DNA from: Aquabacterium parvum | GTDB lineage: Bacteria > Pseudomonadota > Gammaproteobacteria > Burkholderiales > Burkholderiaceae_C | Direction of reading: 5' to 3' | Assembly (NCBI RefSeq): GCF_001447195.1 | Contig: NZ_LFRI01000454.1 | Coordinates: 1 to 48,039 of the forward strand | Length of the DNA stretch: 48,039 nt | Shown here: one piece after another, positions 9,284-19,714 of the stretch | Position numbering within the stretch: position 1 is the stretch's first letter | Layout of the letters: each line of letters begins with the position of its first letter | Program-made: the position numbers and the translations under genes | Notes under the pieces: generated by a model | Told to the model about the DNA's origin: nothing | The model's input: the letters and a program-made list of their open reading frames with translations, nothing else | The model's database searches: none

Positions 9284-10918
9284 TCAGGCGTCCAGCGAAT
9301 CGCGCAGCATCGCGGGCACCGAGCCACGCCAGTGGCGCAGGGGCTCGATCTTGATGTTGCCTTCGATCATGCCGCGCTCGCGGCACTGGTCCATGTAGAT
9401 CTGGCGCATGTGGGGCAGGGCCACGCAGGCGGCGTGCTGCAGTTGGCCCAACTCGCGCGCCAGCTTGTAGTGGAAGTTGGCCTGAAGGGCTTTTTCCACC
9501 TGCGCGGCCAGGTCGCTTTGGATGGCCTGGCGAGCCTGGCTGGACACGCCTTCGTCGCACTCGACCAGCAGCACGTAGCCCGGTGTGCGACCGCGTGCCT
9601 CGTCCAGGGCCAGCAGCGTCACCGGCAGCGCCCCCGACAGCGACAAGCCATCCTGCACGGCTTGCGCCGTGGTGGCGCTGGTCTTCTCGCCAACCAGGTC
9701 GACGCCGTCGTTGCGGCCCAGGAAGGTCAGGCAGGGCACCTGGCCCAGGCTGCCTTCGACGCGCAGCACGTCGCTCATCTGGTAGCGCGCGAAGCCGCTG
9801 CCCGTCGTCATCACGGGGATGACCTCCTGGCCTTCGCGCAACTGCCACGCGGCCAGCGTCTGCCCGTCGTTGGCGTCGACGAACTCGTAGAAGTGGCTCA
9901 GGTAGGACAGCGGGTAGCGCCCCTGGAAGGGGAAGGTCACCACGCCCTCGGTGGCCCACAGGCCCTTGCCCTGGAAGTTCGCGTGCGGCAGGAAGCCATG
10001 CAGCTTGCGCGCCCAGGGCGTGGCAGCGGCCGTGTCCCAGGCGCTGACCACGGCCAGGCTCGGCCACAGCGCCTTGAAGAAAGCCGGGTCCATGCGACCG
10101 TCCCAGCCGCGCAGCAGGCTGGCGGCGCGCTGGGAGCGAGGGCATGGCACGCCTGCCATCGACGCGGTGCGCCGGCCCCAGTTGCCTTGCGCCAGCACCT
10201 GCGACAGCTCCTCGCGCCAGTGCGACATCTGCTCCAGCAAGCCCAGCCCGAAGGTCGGGCTCCACACCGAAATGAAGCCCAGCGCGTCGTCGGCGGCCAG
10301 GTAGGCGATGGTGGCGAACAACGAGTCGTCAGACGACTGCGCCAGCGCGATCTCCTGCGGCGCGGCTTGCGTCAGGTAGGCCAGCAGGCGCTTGCCGAAC
10401 GACAGCATCTTCATGTCGTCGTTGATGTCGCCGGCGGTCTGGCTGCGCATCTCGGTCGGGATCCACGACAGCGACCAGTAGTGCGTGCCGCGCCCTTGCT
10501 GGGGGAACTGCCGGTACAGGTCGCCCACCCAGGCCGTGATGACCTGGTCGAGCTCGTCGAGAAACATCTTCGTGTACGGGACCCACTTGACCGCCGAGGT
10601 CGAGCCGCTGGTCGGCTGGTAGCGCATCACCGGCGAGTCGATCAGCAGCGACTGCTTGCGCGCGCGCTGCTGCGCGATCACTTCGGCGTGATCCTGGTAG
10701 GTGCTCAGCGGCAACTGGCGCGAAAACTCCTCCCACGACCAGTCCGCGCGGATGCCACGGCGCTGGCCCTCGGGCGAGCGCGACACGGCGGACAACCAAC
10801 GACTCAGCCGGGCGCGCTGGACCGATTCCAGTTCACCGAGGTGCCGTTCGAAGCGCTGGCGCCCCGGGGCGACCAGCAGGCGGAGGAGGTGGTGTCCGAG
10901 GGTGGTGCCGGCCCCCAT
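9284..10918 (-). CDS. GH3-family acyl acid-amido synthetase (adenylate-forming)
   Basis: The 544-residue product fits the GH3 auxin-responsive family, whose plant members (JAR1, GH3.x) adenylate a carboxylic acid and then join it to an amino acid. The ATP-binding loop QPTSGSTSAVKWVPYT is at about 101-116, as in GH3 enzymes (SSGTS..K). The second nucleotide-binding motif YQMSDVL is near residue 378, and a Gly-rich GRNDGVDLVGEKTS segment follows, matching the GH3 C-terminal hinge. Bacterial homologues are known but their substrates mostly are not. Its ATG (10918-10916) overlaps the TGA of the upstream GNAT-like gene by one base, which implies translational coupling. Confidence 0.85.
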   Translation of the reverse strand: MGAGTTLGHHLLRLLVAPGRQRFERHLGELESVQRARLSRWLSAVSRSPEGQRRGIRADWSWEEFSRQLPLSTYQDHAEVIAQQRARKQSLLIDSPVMRYQPTSGSTSAVKWVPYTKMFLDELDQVITAWVGDLYRQFPQQGRGTHYWSLSWIPTEMRSQTAGDINDDMKMLSFGKRLLAYLTQAAPQEIALAQSSDDSLFATIAYLAADDALGFISVWSPTFGLGLLEQMSHWREELSQVLAQGNWGRRTASMAGVPCPRSQRAASLLRGWDGRMDPAFFKALWPSLAVVSAWDTAAATPWARKLHGFLPHANFQGKGLWATEGVVTFPFQGRYPLSYLSHFYEFVDANDGQTLAAWQLREGQEVIPVMTTGSGFARYQMSDVLRVEGSLGQVPCLTFLGRNDGVDLVGEKTSATTAQAVQDGLSLSGALPVTLLALDEARGRTPGYVLLVECDEGVSSQARQAIQSDLAAQVEKALQANFHYKLARELGQLQHAACVALPHMRQIYMDQCRERGMIEGNIKIEPLRHWRGSVPAMLRDSLDA

Positions 10919-11799
10919 CAGGAGGCCTTGGAACGCTCGAAAGCGTCCTGGGCATTGCCGTCATCCCAGGCGGCTGATTCGCGGCGGCTCGTCGTGGGCT
11001 TGACGTCCAACTCCTGACCCGGACGGCTGTGCGTGCCCAGGATGTGCTTCTTGACCCACTTCCAGGGCACGTCCACGATGGAGCGGAACAGGCTCTCGTA
11101 ATCACAGGCGGCCAGGCAGGGCACCTCGTGGCCCTGGCGCCAGCCCGGGTTGACCTTCTCAAAAAAGGCGATGTGCTTGTTGGCGGCCTTGAGCTCGGGC
11201 GTGATGCCGGCCACGTCGCCTTTGAGGCGCACGTAGTCGTTGCCGAAGTCCAGCACCATGTTCTCGCGGTCGAAGGCCTCGGGGAACAGGGCGTCGCAAT
11301 ACGCTTCGGTGATGCGGCGATAGCGATCGTCCATGCCCGGGCGGTTGCCGCCGACCTTGGGGTAGTAGTTGTAGAAGTTGTTCGTCATCAAGAGGTACGT
11401 CTTGTAGCCCTTGGAGATGAGGAACCAGTAGAACGGCACGAAGGGGCGCTTGATGCGCTCGATGATCAGGCGGCGGTAGAAGGTGTTGGCCAGCGCGTTG
11501 TTGCCCCAGTAGGCCGGCTCGATGATGGTGTCGCCGCTGAAGATGCCGCGCAGGCGCTTGCCATCGACCTTGATATCGAAGAAGGTCTGGGTGGAAAAGC
11601 CCACCACCTTGTCGTCGGCCTTGCGGGTGACCAGGATCACGCCGGACTTCTTGCTCAGGTCGTTGAGGAAGATGTCGAGCGAGGTGTTCTCGTAAAACGA
11701 CGAATACAGCTCGTACATCTGCTTGATGTGCGTGACCGTGATCGCCTGGATCGGGCGAAAGAAGGTGCTGACTTTTTCTTTCCTGGCCGTGGTGGACAT
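10918..11799 (-). CDS. GNAT-fold protein, divergent; first gene of the GH3/exporter operon
   Basis: The 293-residue protein resembles the N-terminal half of the GNAT at 8159-9256. It contains FSGDTIIEPAY at about 87-97 where the other has YSGDTRVDPFY, at nearly the same residue number. After it, the usual Arg-rich CoA loop is replaced by WGNNALANTFYRR, so CoA binding is uncertain. Tyr/Asn-rich segments follow (LLMTNNFYNYYPKVGG). There is no signal peptide or membrane helix. The C-terminal 30 residues are charged and probably disordered. It is the first gene of the operon, facing the control region that also serves atpI, and its TGA is fused to the GH3 start. An acyl-transfer role is plausible but unproven. 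Confidence 0.65.
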   Translation of the reverse strand: MSTTARKEKVSTFFRPIQAITVTHIKQMYELYSSFYENTSLDIFLNDLSKKSGVILVTRKADDKVVGFSTQTFFDIKVDGKRLRGIFSGDTIIEPAYWGNNALANTFYRRLIIERIKRPFVPFYWFLISKGYKTYLLMTNNFYNYYPKVGGNRPGMDDRYRRITEAYCDALFPEAFDRENMVLDFGNDYVRLKGDVAGITPELKAANKHIAFFEKVNPGWRQGHEVPCLAACDYESLFRSIVDVPWKWVKKHILGTHSRPGQELDVKPTTSRRESAAWDDGNAQDAFERSKAS

Positions 11800-11881
11800 G
11801 CTGAGGCTCCATCGAAGCGCGTGGCTTCTGCGATCGAGCGCCGGGCCGGTGGGCTGGGGCGTCGACGTTGACTACCGTTTT

Positions 11882-11902
11882 GTTACGCGTTCGTTACGCG
11901 TT
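11882..11902. promoter_or_regulatory. Tandem 10-bp direct repeats, candidate operator
   Basis: GTTACGCGTT occurs at 11882-11891 and again at 11893-11902, an 11-base period that puts both copies on one face of the helix. A near-palindrome GTCGACGTTGAC (11861-11872, 10 of 12 positions symmetric) lies just to the left, and GTTGACGTTGAG (11900-11911) overlaps the right end. The cluster is about 60-110 bases upstream of the GNAT-like gene start, a normal position for a regulator site of that operon. No regulator gene is adjacent. Confidence 0.4.
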
Positions 11903-12005
11903 GACGTTGAGGTGAGGATGCGCCCCCCCCTTTTTGAGCGGACACCGGGCTTGCCCTCGGTGAACACTTATATGAGGGGTGTGTAATGCCGCAGATTAGT
12001 AAGAA

Positions 12006-12044
12006 GGGGGAGGGGGGCAACCTGAGGGTTTAGGAGGGGAGGGG
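12006..12044 (+). other. G-run tract able to form a G-quadruplex
   Basis: Five runs of three or more Gs fall within 39 bases (G5, G6, G3, G4, G4) separated by loops of 1, 8, 7 and 1 bases, meeting the usual four-run criterion on the plus strand. It lies about 150 bases upstream of the atp promoter and upstream of the GH3 operon on the other side. Confidence 0.45.
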
Positions 12045-12192
12045 ATAAAAGCTGTGCGATCGCAGCGCCATGGGCGCTTCCATGTGATCGACATGCGCCC
12101 TGGCTGTTTGAATTGCGGCCGATCTGCCCCGCTTGAAGCAGGCTCGGCGCCCGCCAGAACCCCCCGTTTGCGCCGAACTGCACACGGGGGGC

Positions 12193-12221
12193 TTGGTCTG
12201 GCTCGCAGTCCTGCGTATAAT
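12193..12221 (+). promoter_or_regulatory. Sigma-70-type promoter of the atp operon
   Basis: A perfect -10 hexamer TATAAT (12216-12221) stands 17 bases from a partial -35 TTGGTC (12193-12198). Transcription would begin near 12228, giving a leader of roughly 35 bases before the chosen atpI start at 12264. The placement argues against the in-frame ATG at 12231, which would lie almost at the transcript end. Confidence 0.75.
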
Positions 12222-12263
12222 CTTTAGGTTTTGCCGACGCCGTGGTGGCGTTTGAATCCGGTG

Positions 12264-12764
12264 ATGTCAATGAGTGGTTCCCACACCAAGCTGCGGATGA
12301 AGCCATTTGAAGACAGTGATCTGGACGAAGACGCCCTGCCGCCGGTCAGCCCGCTGACGCGAGAAGAGGCGCAAGCCTTGCTCGCACGGCAGCCCTCTTT
12401 CACCGTCTGGCAGGCCTTGGCCTCTCAAGCGGGGGTGGGGCTGCTTGTCGCGCTGATCTGGGGGGCGCTGGCCGCAAGTCAGGCTGCTTTCCTGTCCGCC
12501 TTGTATGGCGCGGTGGTGGTGGTCGTGCCGAATGCGCTGATGGCGCGCGGCGTCTTCGGTCGGCGAGCGGGGCGCAGTGTCGGGGGTCTTCTTGTGTGGG
12601 AGATCCTCAAGCTGTGTCTGTCCGGGGCCTTGCTGGTCCTGGCGCCGGTGGTGCTGCGCCCGATCGACTGGGCTGCGCTGCTGGTCACCATGGTGTTGTG
12701 CCTGAAATCGATTGCCGTGGCGCTGTTGATCCAGCAGCGTCGCACCAGGAATAGAAACGTTTGA
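12264..12764 (+). CDS. atpI: ATP synthase subunit I (AtpI)
   Basis: AtpI is a small, non-essential inner-membrane protein that heads many atp operons and is thought to help assemble the c-ring. The protein has a charged N-terminal region (EDSDLDEDALPPVSPLTREEAQ) and then four hydrophobic segments, from SQAGVGLLVALIWGALAAS to the last (AALLVTMVLCLKSIAVALLI), ending in a basic tail. The N-terminal extension before the first helix is longer than in E. coli AtpI. ATG 12264 was chosen from promoter position; GTG 12261 and ATGs 12270 and 12297 are alternatives and none has a strong ribosome site. It is 12 bases from atpB. Confidence 0.85.
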   Translation: MSMSGSHTKLRMKPFEDSDLDEDALPPVSPLTREEAQALLARQPSFTVWQALASQAGVGLLVALIWGALAASQAAFLSALYGAVVVVVPNALMARGVFGRRAGRSVGGLLVWEILKLCLSGALLVLAPVVLRPIDWAALLVTMVLCLKSIAVALLIQQRRTRNRNV

Positions 12765-12776
12765 CGAGAGTCGCCC

Positions 12777-13661
12777 ATGTCTGCTGAACAGCATGCCCTG
12801 ACCGCGCCCGAGTACATCGGGCACCACCTGCGTCACCTGCAGAACAAAACCGAAGCCCAGGCCATCGTGGACTGGAGCTACATCAACATCGACTCGGTTT
12901 TCTGGTCGGTGGTGATGGGCCTGCTGGGCGTGTTCCTGTTGTGGAAGGCCGCTCGCAAGGCCACCTCCGGCGTGCCGGGTCGCTTCCAGGCGGCGGTCGA
13001 AATGCTCGTCGAGCTGGTCGACACGCAGGCCAAGGGCATCATCCCCAGCGCCGAGTCGCGCAAGGCCGTGGCCCCTGTGGCCCTGACGGTCTTCGTCTGG
13101 ATCTTCTTCATGAACGCGATGGACCTGCTGCCCGTCGACTTGCTGCCCCGCATCTGGGAAGGCGTCTACGCTGCCGCTGGTCACGACCCCCATCACGCCT
13201 ACATGCGCGTGGTGCCCACCGCTGACCTGTCCATCACCCTGGGCATGTCGATCAGCGTGCTCCTGATCTGCCTGTACTACAACATGAAGGTCAAGGGTGT
13301 GGGCGGCTGGATCAAGGAGCTCTTCACGGCCCCCTTCCATGCGCACGGTCCCGTCGGCACCATCCTGCTGCTGATCCCCAACTTCTTCCTGAACCTGGTC
13401 GAGTTCGGCGCCAAGACGATCTCTCACGGCATGCGGCTGTGGGGCAACATGTACGCTGGCGAGCTGGTGTTCATGCTGATCGCCCTGCTCGGCGCGGCCG
13501 TTGGCACGACGCTGACCGCTGGTGGCGCTGGCCTGTGGTTCCTCGGCGTGCTCGCCGGTTCTGCCTGGGCCATCTTCCACATCCTGATCATCGCGCTGCA
13601 GGCCTTCATCTTCATGATGCTGACCCTGGTGTACATCGGTCAGGCACACGAAGGTCACTGA
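12777..13661 (+). CDS. atpB: ATP synthase Fo subunit a
   Basis: Subunit a forms the proton half-channels beside the c-ring. The 294-residue protein has several membrane helices, and the essential arginine is R220 in [14 protein letters not shown], followed by the closing helices ([24 protein letters not shown]). The N-terminal [14 protein letters not shown] is typical of the betaproteobacterial form. It starts [13 protein letters not shown] directly after the atpI stop. Confidence 0.97.
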   Translation: MSAEQHALTAPEYIGHHLRHLQNKTEAQAIVDWSYINIDSVFWSVVMGLLGVFLLWKAARKATSGVPGRFQAAVEMLVELVDTQAKGIIPSAESRKAVAPVALTVFVWIFFMNAMDLLPVDLLPRIWEGVYAAAGHDPHHAYMRVVPTADLSITLGMSISVLLICLYYNMKVKGVGGWIKELFTAPFHAHGPVGTILLLIPNFFLNLVEFGAKTISHGMRLWGNMYAGELVFMLIALLGAAVGTTLTAGGAGLWFLGVLAGSAWAIFHILIIALQAFIFMMLTLVYIGQAHEGH

Positions 13662-13991
<330 letters not shown>

Positions 13992-14040
13992 TCGGTCTTT
14001 CTCGACTGAACATCCCCTTTAACCGAGAAAGGTCCGAGCC

Positions 14041-14511
14041 GTGAATCTGAACGCAACGCTGTTCGCGCAGATCGTGGTCTTCGGGATCCTCTGGTGGTTC
14101 ACGATGAAGTTCGTGTGGCCGCCGATCACGAAGGCGCTCGACGAGCGCGCAAGCAAGATCGCCGATGGTCTGGCTGCCGCCGACAAGGCCAAGCTGGAAC
14201 TGGCGAACGCCAACAAGAGCGTCCAGGCTCAGCTCGCCCAATCCCGCGACGAAATCGCTCAACGACTGGCTGACGCTGAAAAGCGCGCTGCCGTGATCGT
14301 TGAGGAGGCCAAAAAGCGCGCTTCCGACGAAGCCGCCAAGATCGTTGCTGATGCCAAGGCAGAAGCAGATCAACTGGCCACCCAGGCCCGTGAGACCCTG
14401 CGTGAGCAGGTCGCCGGTCTGGCCGTCAAGGGTGCCGAGCAGATCCTTCGCCGCGAGGTCTCTGCCCAGGTCCATGCCGACCTGCTGAGCCGCCTGAAGT
14501 CGGAGCTGTGA
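14041..14511 (+). CDS. atpF: ATP synthase Fo subunit b
   Basis: The peripheral-stalk subunit is 156 residues: one N-terminal membrane helix ([21 protein letters not shown]) and then a long Ala/Lys/Glu-rich right-handed coiled coil that dimerises and reaches AtpH. The start is GTG at 14041 with a purine-rich GAGAAAGG upstream; the sequence [10 protein letters not shown] is the standard N-terminus, so no other start is needed. Its stop is two bases from the atpH ATG. Confidence 0.97.
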   Translation: MNLNATLFAQIVVFGILWWFTMKFVWPPITKALDERASKIADGLAAADKAKLELANANKSVQAQLAQSRDEIAQRLADAEKRAAVIVEEAKKRASDEAAKIVADAKAEADQLATQARETLREQVAGLAVKGAEQILRREVSAQVHADLLSRLKSEL

Positions 14512-14513
14512 TC

Positions 14514-15047
14514 ATGGCCGAGCTTGTCACCATCGCCCGTCCTTACGCCGAAGCGCTGTTCAAGGCCACTCCCCAGGCTGAGCAATCCGCCTGGGTGGCG
14601 CAAGTCGCTGCCCTGGGGCAAGTCGCTCGCGACGCCCAGGTGCAAGGCCTTGCCGACAACCCCCGTGCCACGCAAGACCAGGTCTATGGCGTGATCACGG
14701 AGGCTGCCAAGGTGGCGCTTGCGCCGGTCGTGGCCAATTTCCTGCGTACCGTTCTGGAAAACGGTCGTCTGGCGGCCCTGCCGCTGATGGCCGAGCAGTT
14801 CCAAGCCCTCGTGCAAGCCCGTCAGGGTGTGTCCGAAGCCCGCATCACCAGCGCCTTCGCGGTGTCCGACGAACAAGTCGCCGACATCCTGGTGCCGCTG
14901 GAAAAGCGCTTTGGTCGCAAGCTGACAGCCACGGTCGACATCGACCCTGAGCTGATCGGTGGCGTGCGAGTGGTGGTCGGCGACGAGGTGCTCGACACCT
15001 CCGTCAAGGCCCGCCTGGAACGCATGAAGTCGGCCCTCCTGGCTTGA
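14514..15047 (+). CDS. atpH: ATP synthase F1 subunit delta
   Basis: Delta caps the F1 hexamer and joins it to the b stalk. The 177-residue protein starts MAELVTIARPYAEALF and ends with the conserved IDPELIGGVRVVVGDEVLDTSVKARL segment. An in-frame GTG at 14508 overlaps the atpF stop, but ATG 14514 matches the family start. A 116-base gap to atpA follows. Confidence 0.97.
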   Translation: MAELVTIARPYAEALFKATPQAEQSAWVAQVAALGQVARDAQVQGLADNPRATQDQVYGVITEAAKVALAPVVANFLRTVLENGRLAALPLMAEQFQALVQARQGVSEARITSAFAVSDEQVADILVPLEKRFGRKLTATVDIDPELIGGVRVVVGDEVLDTSVKARLERMKSALLA

Positions 15048-15163
15048 ATCGGAGCCCGGCCTCAACCTAGAACAGTCGCCCTACCCCCGGTGGCCGCGTG
15101 CCACCGGATGTTGTCAACGAGGTTTGCCTTCGAGCAGCCCTTGACCAGACTGGGAGCAAAGCA

Positions 15164-16717
15164 ATGCAACTGAATCCCGCAGAAATTTCCGAACTGATCA
15201 AGAGCCGCATCGAGGGTCTCGGCGCGGCTGCCGACATTCGCAACCAAGGCACCGTGATCTCCGTGACCGACGGCATCGTCCGCGTCCACGGCCTGTCCGA
15301 TGCCATGCAAGGCGAAATGCTGGAGTTCCCCGCGGACGCCTCCGGCGTTCCCACCTACGGTCTGGCCCTGAACCTGGAGCGTGACTCCGTCGGTGCCGTG
15401 ATCCTGGGTGCTTACGAGCACATCTCCGAAGGCGACATCGTCAAGACGACCGGTCGCATCCTGGAAGTGCCCGTGGGCCCCGAACTGGTCGGCCGCGTGG
15501 TCAACGCCCTGGGTCAGCCCATCGACGGCAAGGGCCCGATCAACGCCAAGCTGTCTTCTCCCATCGAGAAGATCGCCCCCGGCGTGATCGCCCGTGAATC
15601 CGTCTCGCAGCCCCTGCAGACCGGCATCAAGTCCATCGACTCGATGGTGCCCGTCGGCCGTGGCCAGCGCGAGCTGATCATCGGTGACCGCCAGACCGGC
15701 AAGACCGCTGTCGCCATCGACGCGATCATCAACCAGAAGGGCCAGGGCGTCACCTGCATCTACGTCGCCATCGGTCAGAAGGCTTCGTCGATCAAGAACG
15801 TCGTGCGCGCTCTGGAACAAGCCGGCGCCATGGAATACACCATCGTCGTCGCCGCTTCGGCCTCTGACTCGGCTGCCATGCAGTTCGTGTCGGCCTACTC
15901 CGGCTGCGCCATGGGCGAGTACTTCCGCGACCGCGGTCAAGACGCCCTGATCGTGTACGACGACCTGTCCAAGCAGGCCGTGGCCTACCGTCAAGTCTCG
16001 CTGCTGCTGCGCCGTCCTCCCGGACGCGAAGCCTTCCCTGGCGACGTGTTCTACATCCACTCGCGCCTGCTCGAACGTGCAGCCCGCGTGAATGCCGACT
16101 ACGTCGAAGCCTTCACCAAGGGTGAAGTCAAGGGCAAGACCGGCTCGCTCACCGCGCTGCCTATCATCGAAACCCAGGCCGGTGACGTGTCCGCCTTCGT
16201 TCCGACCAACGTGATCTCGATCACCGACGGTCAGATCTTCCTGGAAACCAACCTGTTCAACGCTGGCATCCGCCCCGCCATCAACGCCGGTATCTCGGTG
16301 TCGCGCGTCGGTGGTGCAGCCCAGACCAAGGTGATCAAGGGCCTGTCCGGCGGTATCCGTACCGACCTGGCGCAGTACCGTGAACTGGCTGCTTTCGCGC
16401 AGTTCGCCTCGGACCTGGACGCCGCCACCCGCAAGCAGCTCGACCGCGGTGCCCGCGTGACCGAACTGCTCAAGCAGGCCCAGTACCAGCCGCTGTCGAT
16501 CTCCCTGATGGGCGCGACCCTGTTCGCCGTCAACAAGGGCTACATGGACGACGTCGAGGTCAAGAAGGTCCTGGCCTTCGAAGCCGGTCTGCACCAGTTC
16601 CTCAAGACCAGCCACAGCGCGCTGCTGGCCAAGATCGAACAGACCAAGGCCCTGGACAAGGACGCTGAAGCTGAACTGCAATCGGCCGTCGTCGCGTTCA
16701 AGAAGACCTTCGCCTAA
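15164..16717 (+). CDS. atpA: ATP synthase F1 subunit alpha
   Basis: This is the 517-residue non-catalytic nucleotide-binding subunit. It has the N-terminal [16 protein letters not shown], Walker A GDRQTGKT (174-181), and the alpha/beta signature [14 protein letters not shown]. Start ATG 15164 has GGGAG six bases upstream; the open frame continues upstream to 15098 but that part lacks homology. The 116-base leader between atpH and this start is the longest gap in the operon apart from the promoter; I see no promoter in it. Confidence 0.98.
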   Translation: MQLNPAEISELIKSRIEGLGAAADIRNQGTVISVTDGIVRVHGLSDAMQGEMLEFPADASGVPTYGLALNLERDSVGAVILGAYEHISEGDIVKTTGRILEVPVGPELVGRVVNALGQPIDGKGPINAKLSSPIEKIAPGVIARESVSQPLQTGIKSIDSMVPVGRGQRELIIGDRQTGKTAVAIDAIINQKGQGVTCIYVAIGQKASSIKNVVRALEQAGAMEYTIVVAASASDSAAMQFVSAYSGCAMGEYFRDRGQDALIVYDDLSKQAVAYRQVSLLLRRPPGREAFPGDVFYIHSRLLERAARVNADYVEAFTKGEVKGKTGSLTALPIIETQAGDVSAFVPTNVISITDGQIFLETNLFNAGIRPAINAGISVSRVGGAAQTKVIKGLSGGIRTDLAQYRELAAFAQFASDLDAATRKQLDRGARVTELLKQAQYQPLSISLMGATLFAVNKGYMDDVEVKKVLAFEAGLHQFLKTSHSALLAKIEQTKALDKDAEAELQSAVVAFKKTFA

Positions 16718-16728
16718 AGGAGCGCACC

Positions 16729-17595
16729 ATGGCCGTAGGCAAGGAAATTCGCAACAAGATCAAGAGCGTCGAGAACACCAAGAAGATCACCAAGGCCATG
16801 GAAATGGTCGCGGCTTCGAAGATGCGCAAGGCGCAGGATCGCATGCTTGCGGCTCGTCCCTACGCTGACAAGGTGCGCAACATCACGGCGAACCTGGCAA
16901 AGGCCAACCCCGAGTACGTCCACCCCTTCATGCTGCCCTCGACGGGCGGCAAGAAGGTGGGCTTCATCGTGGTGAGCACGGACAAGGGTCTGTGCGGTGG
17001 CTTGAACACGAACGTGCTGCGTGCCGTGACCAACCAGCTCAAGGAGCTGGACGGGCAGGGCGTCAAAGCCGACGTGGTCTCCATCGGCAACAAGGCCACG
17101 GGCTTTTTCAACCGCATTGGCGCCAACGTGGTCGCCAGCGTGGTCGGCATGGGCGACACGCCCCACCTGGAAAAGCTCATCGGCCCCGTCAAGGTGCTGC
17201 TCGATGCCTACACGGCAGGCGAGCTCAGCGCTGTTTACCTGTGCTTCACGCGCTTCATCAACACGATGAAGCAGGAGCCCCTGGTCGAGCAACTGCTGCC
17301 CTTGAAGGCCAACGAGTTCGCCGGCGAAACGACTCATGCTTGGGAATACATCTATGAGCCGGACGCCAAGGTGGTCATCGACGACCTGATGGTGCGTTAC
17401 GTCGAAGCGCTGGTTTACCAGGCTGTGGCTGAGAACATGGCTTCGGAGCAGTCGGCTCGCATGGTGGCCATGAAGGCCGCCACCGACAACGCCGGCAACG
17501 TGATCAAGGAACTGAAGCTGGTCTACAACAAGACCCGTCAGGCCGCCATCACGACCGAACTGTCCGAGATCGTCGCCGGTGCGGCAGCGGTCTGA
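16729..17595 (+). CDS. atpG: ATP synthase F1 subunit gamma
   Basis: This is the central rotor shaft, 288 residues. The N-terminal helix ([32 protein letters not shown]) and the C-terminal helix ([30 protein letters not shown]) form the coiled coil that turns within the alpha-beta hexamer. The middle Rossmann-like region carries [13 protein letters not shown]. It starts 11 bases after atpA, with AAAGGAG as ribosome site. Confidence 0.98.
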   Translation: MAVGKEIRNKIKSVENTKKITKAMEMVAASKMRKAQDRMLAARPYADKVRNITANLAKANPEYVHPFMLPSTGGKKVGFIVVSTDKGLCGGLNTNVLRAVTNQLKELDGQGVKADVVSIGNKATGFFNRIGANVVASVVGMGDTPHLEKLIGPVKVLLDAYTAGELSAVYLCFTRFINTMKQEPLVEQLLPLKANEFAGETTHAWEYIYEPDAKVVIDDLMVRYVEALVYQAVAENMASEQSARMVAMKAATDNAGNVIKELKLVYNKTRQAAITTELSEIVAGAAAV

Positions 17596-17614
17596 TCCGA
17601 AGATTTTGAATTGA

Positions 17615-19042
<1,428 letters not shown>

Positions 19043-19105
19043 GCGGCACGCGCGGCGGCCGGCCCATGCCGGTCGCTGTGTGGTCGCTCTTGACGAAAGA
19101 GCACC

Positions 19106-19522
19106 ATGTCCACCATCCACGTCGACGTGGTTTCTGCAGAAGAGTCGATCTTCTCCGGTGAAGCCACCCTGGTGTCCCTGCCAGGCGAAGTGGGCGAGCT
19201 CGGCATCCTGCCGCGCCACACCCCGCTGATCACCCGCATCAAGCCGGGCGCCGTGCGCATCCAGCGCGCCGACAACAACGAAGAAGAGTTCGTCTTCGTC
19301 GCTGGCGGCATCCTGGAAGTGCAGCCGCACTGCGTGACCGTTCTGGCCGACACCGCCATCCGCGGCAAGGACCTGGACGAAGCCAAGGCCAACGAAGCCA
19401 AGCGCCTGGCCGAAGAAGCCGTTCAGAACGCCAAGGGCGATCTGGACCTGGCCAAGGCTCAGAACGAGCTGGTCGAGCTGGTGGCCCAGCTGGCCGCCAT
19501 CCGCCGCCTGCGCAAGAAGTGA
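19106..19522 (+). CDS. atpC: ATP synthase F1 subunit epsilon
   Basis: The 138-residue subunit couples the rotor foot to the c-ring and can inhibit ATP hydrolysis. The N-terminal beta-sandwich ([33 protein letters not shown]) is followed by the two-helix C-terminal hairpin ([19 protein letters not shown]). It is the last gene of the operon; the terminator begins 35 bases after its stop. Confidence 0.97.
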   Translation: MSTIHVDVVSAEESIFSGEATLVSLPGEVGELGILPRHTPLITRIKPGAVRIQRADNNEEEFVFVAGGILEVQPHCVTVLADTAIRGKDLDEAKANEAKRLAEEAVQNAKGDLDLAKAQNELVELVAQLAAIRRLRKK

Positions 19523-19556
19523 TCGCGGCTCGCCGCTGAATCGCTCCCACACAGAA

Positions 19557-19584
19557 AACCCGCTGCCTGCGCAGCGGGTTTTTT
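19557..19584 (+). terminator. Intrinsic terminator of the atp operon
   Basis: AACCCGCTGC (19557-19566) and GCAGCGGGTT (19571-19580) form a perfect 10-bp stem with a 4-base loop, followed by TTTTCTTTT. Position and strength are typical for the end of an operon. Confidence 0.95.
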
Positions 19585-19610
19585 CTTTTGGGTCACCGGC
19601 CAGGGCCGAA

Positions 19611-19640
19611 TTGACCGAGGCGACAGAAGTTCTCTTAAAT
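19611..19640 (+). promoter_or_regulatory. Candidate promoter of the first PEP-CTERM copy
   Basis: TTGACC (19611-19616) and TTAAAT (19635-19640) are separated by 18 bases, about 75 bases before the start codon. The surrounding TCTTAAAT aligns with TTTAGAGT, TCTAAAGT and TCTAGAGT found at a similar distance before the next three paralogues. Confidence 0.45.
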
Positions 19641-19714
19641 TGGCCGAGCCTGCTTCGGCGCGCCACAGCGCCCACTGCTCGGCGCACACCAAAATCATTT
19701 CACCGGAGGGATCC

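Larger units (their letters stand above)
11800..12263. other. Divergent intergenic control region (464 bases, no gene)
   Basis: This gap separates the GH3/exporter operon (minus) from the atp operon (plus). It holds near-palindromic and directly repeated elements at 11861-11911, a C8 tract (11923-11930), a weak minus-strand -10 (TATAAG read from 11972 to 11967), a G-run tract at 12006-12044 and a good plus-strand promoter at 12193-12221. I see no coding frame with matching codon bias and no tRNA-like fold. Confidence 0.7.

Noticed and set aside
7091..11017. A 1308-codon open frame on the plus strand opposite the GH3/GNAT/HlyD genes
   Set aside because: It is antisense to four well-supported genes and has His/Ala/Gly/Arg-rich low-complexity protein typical of the complement of high-GC coding DNA.
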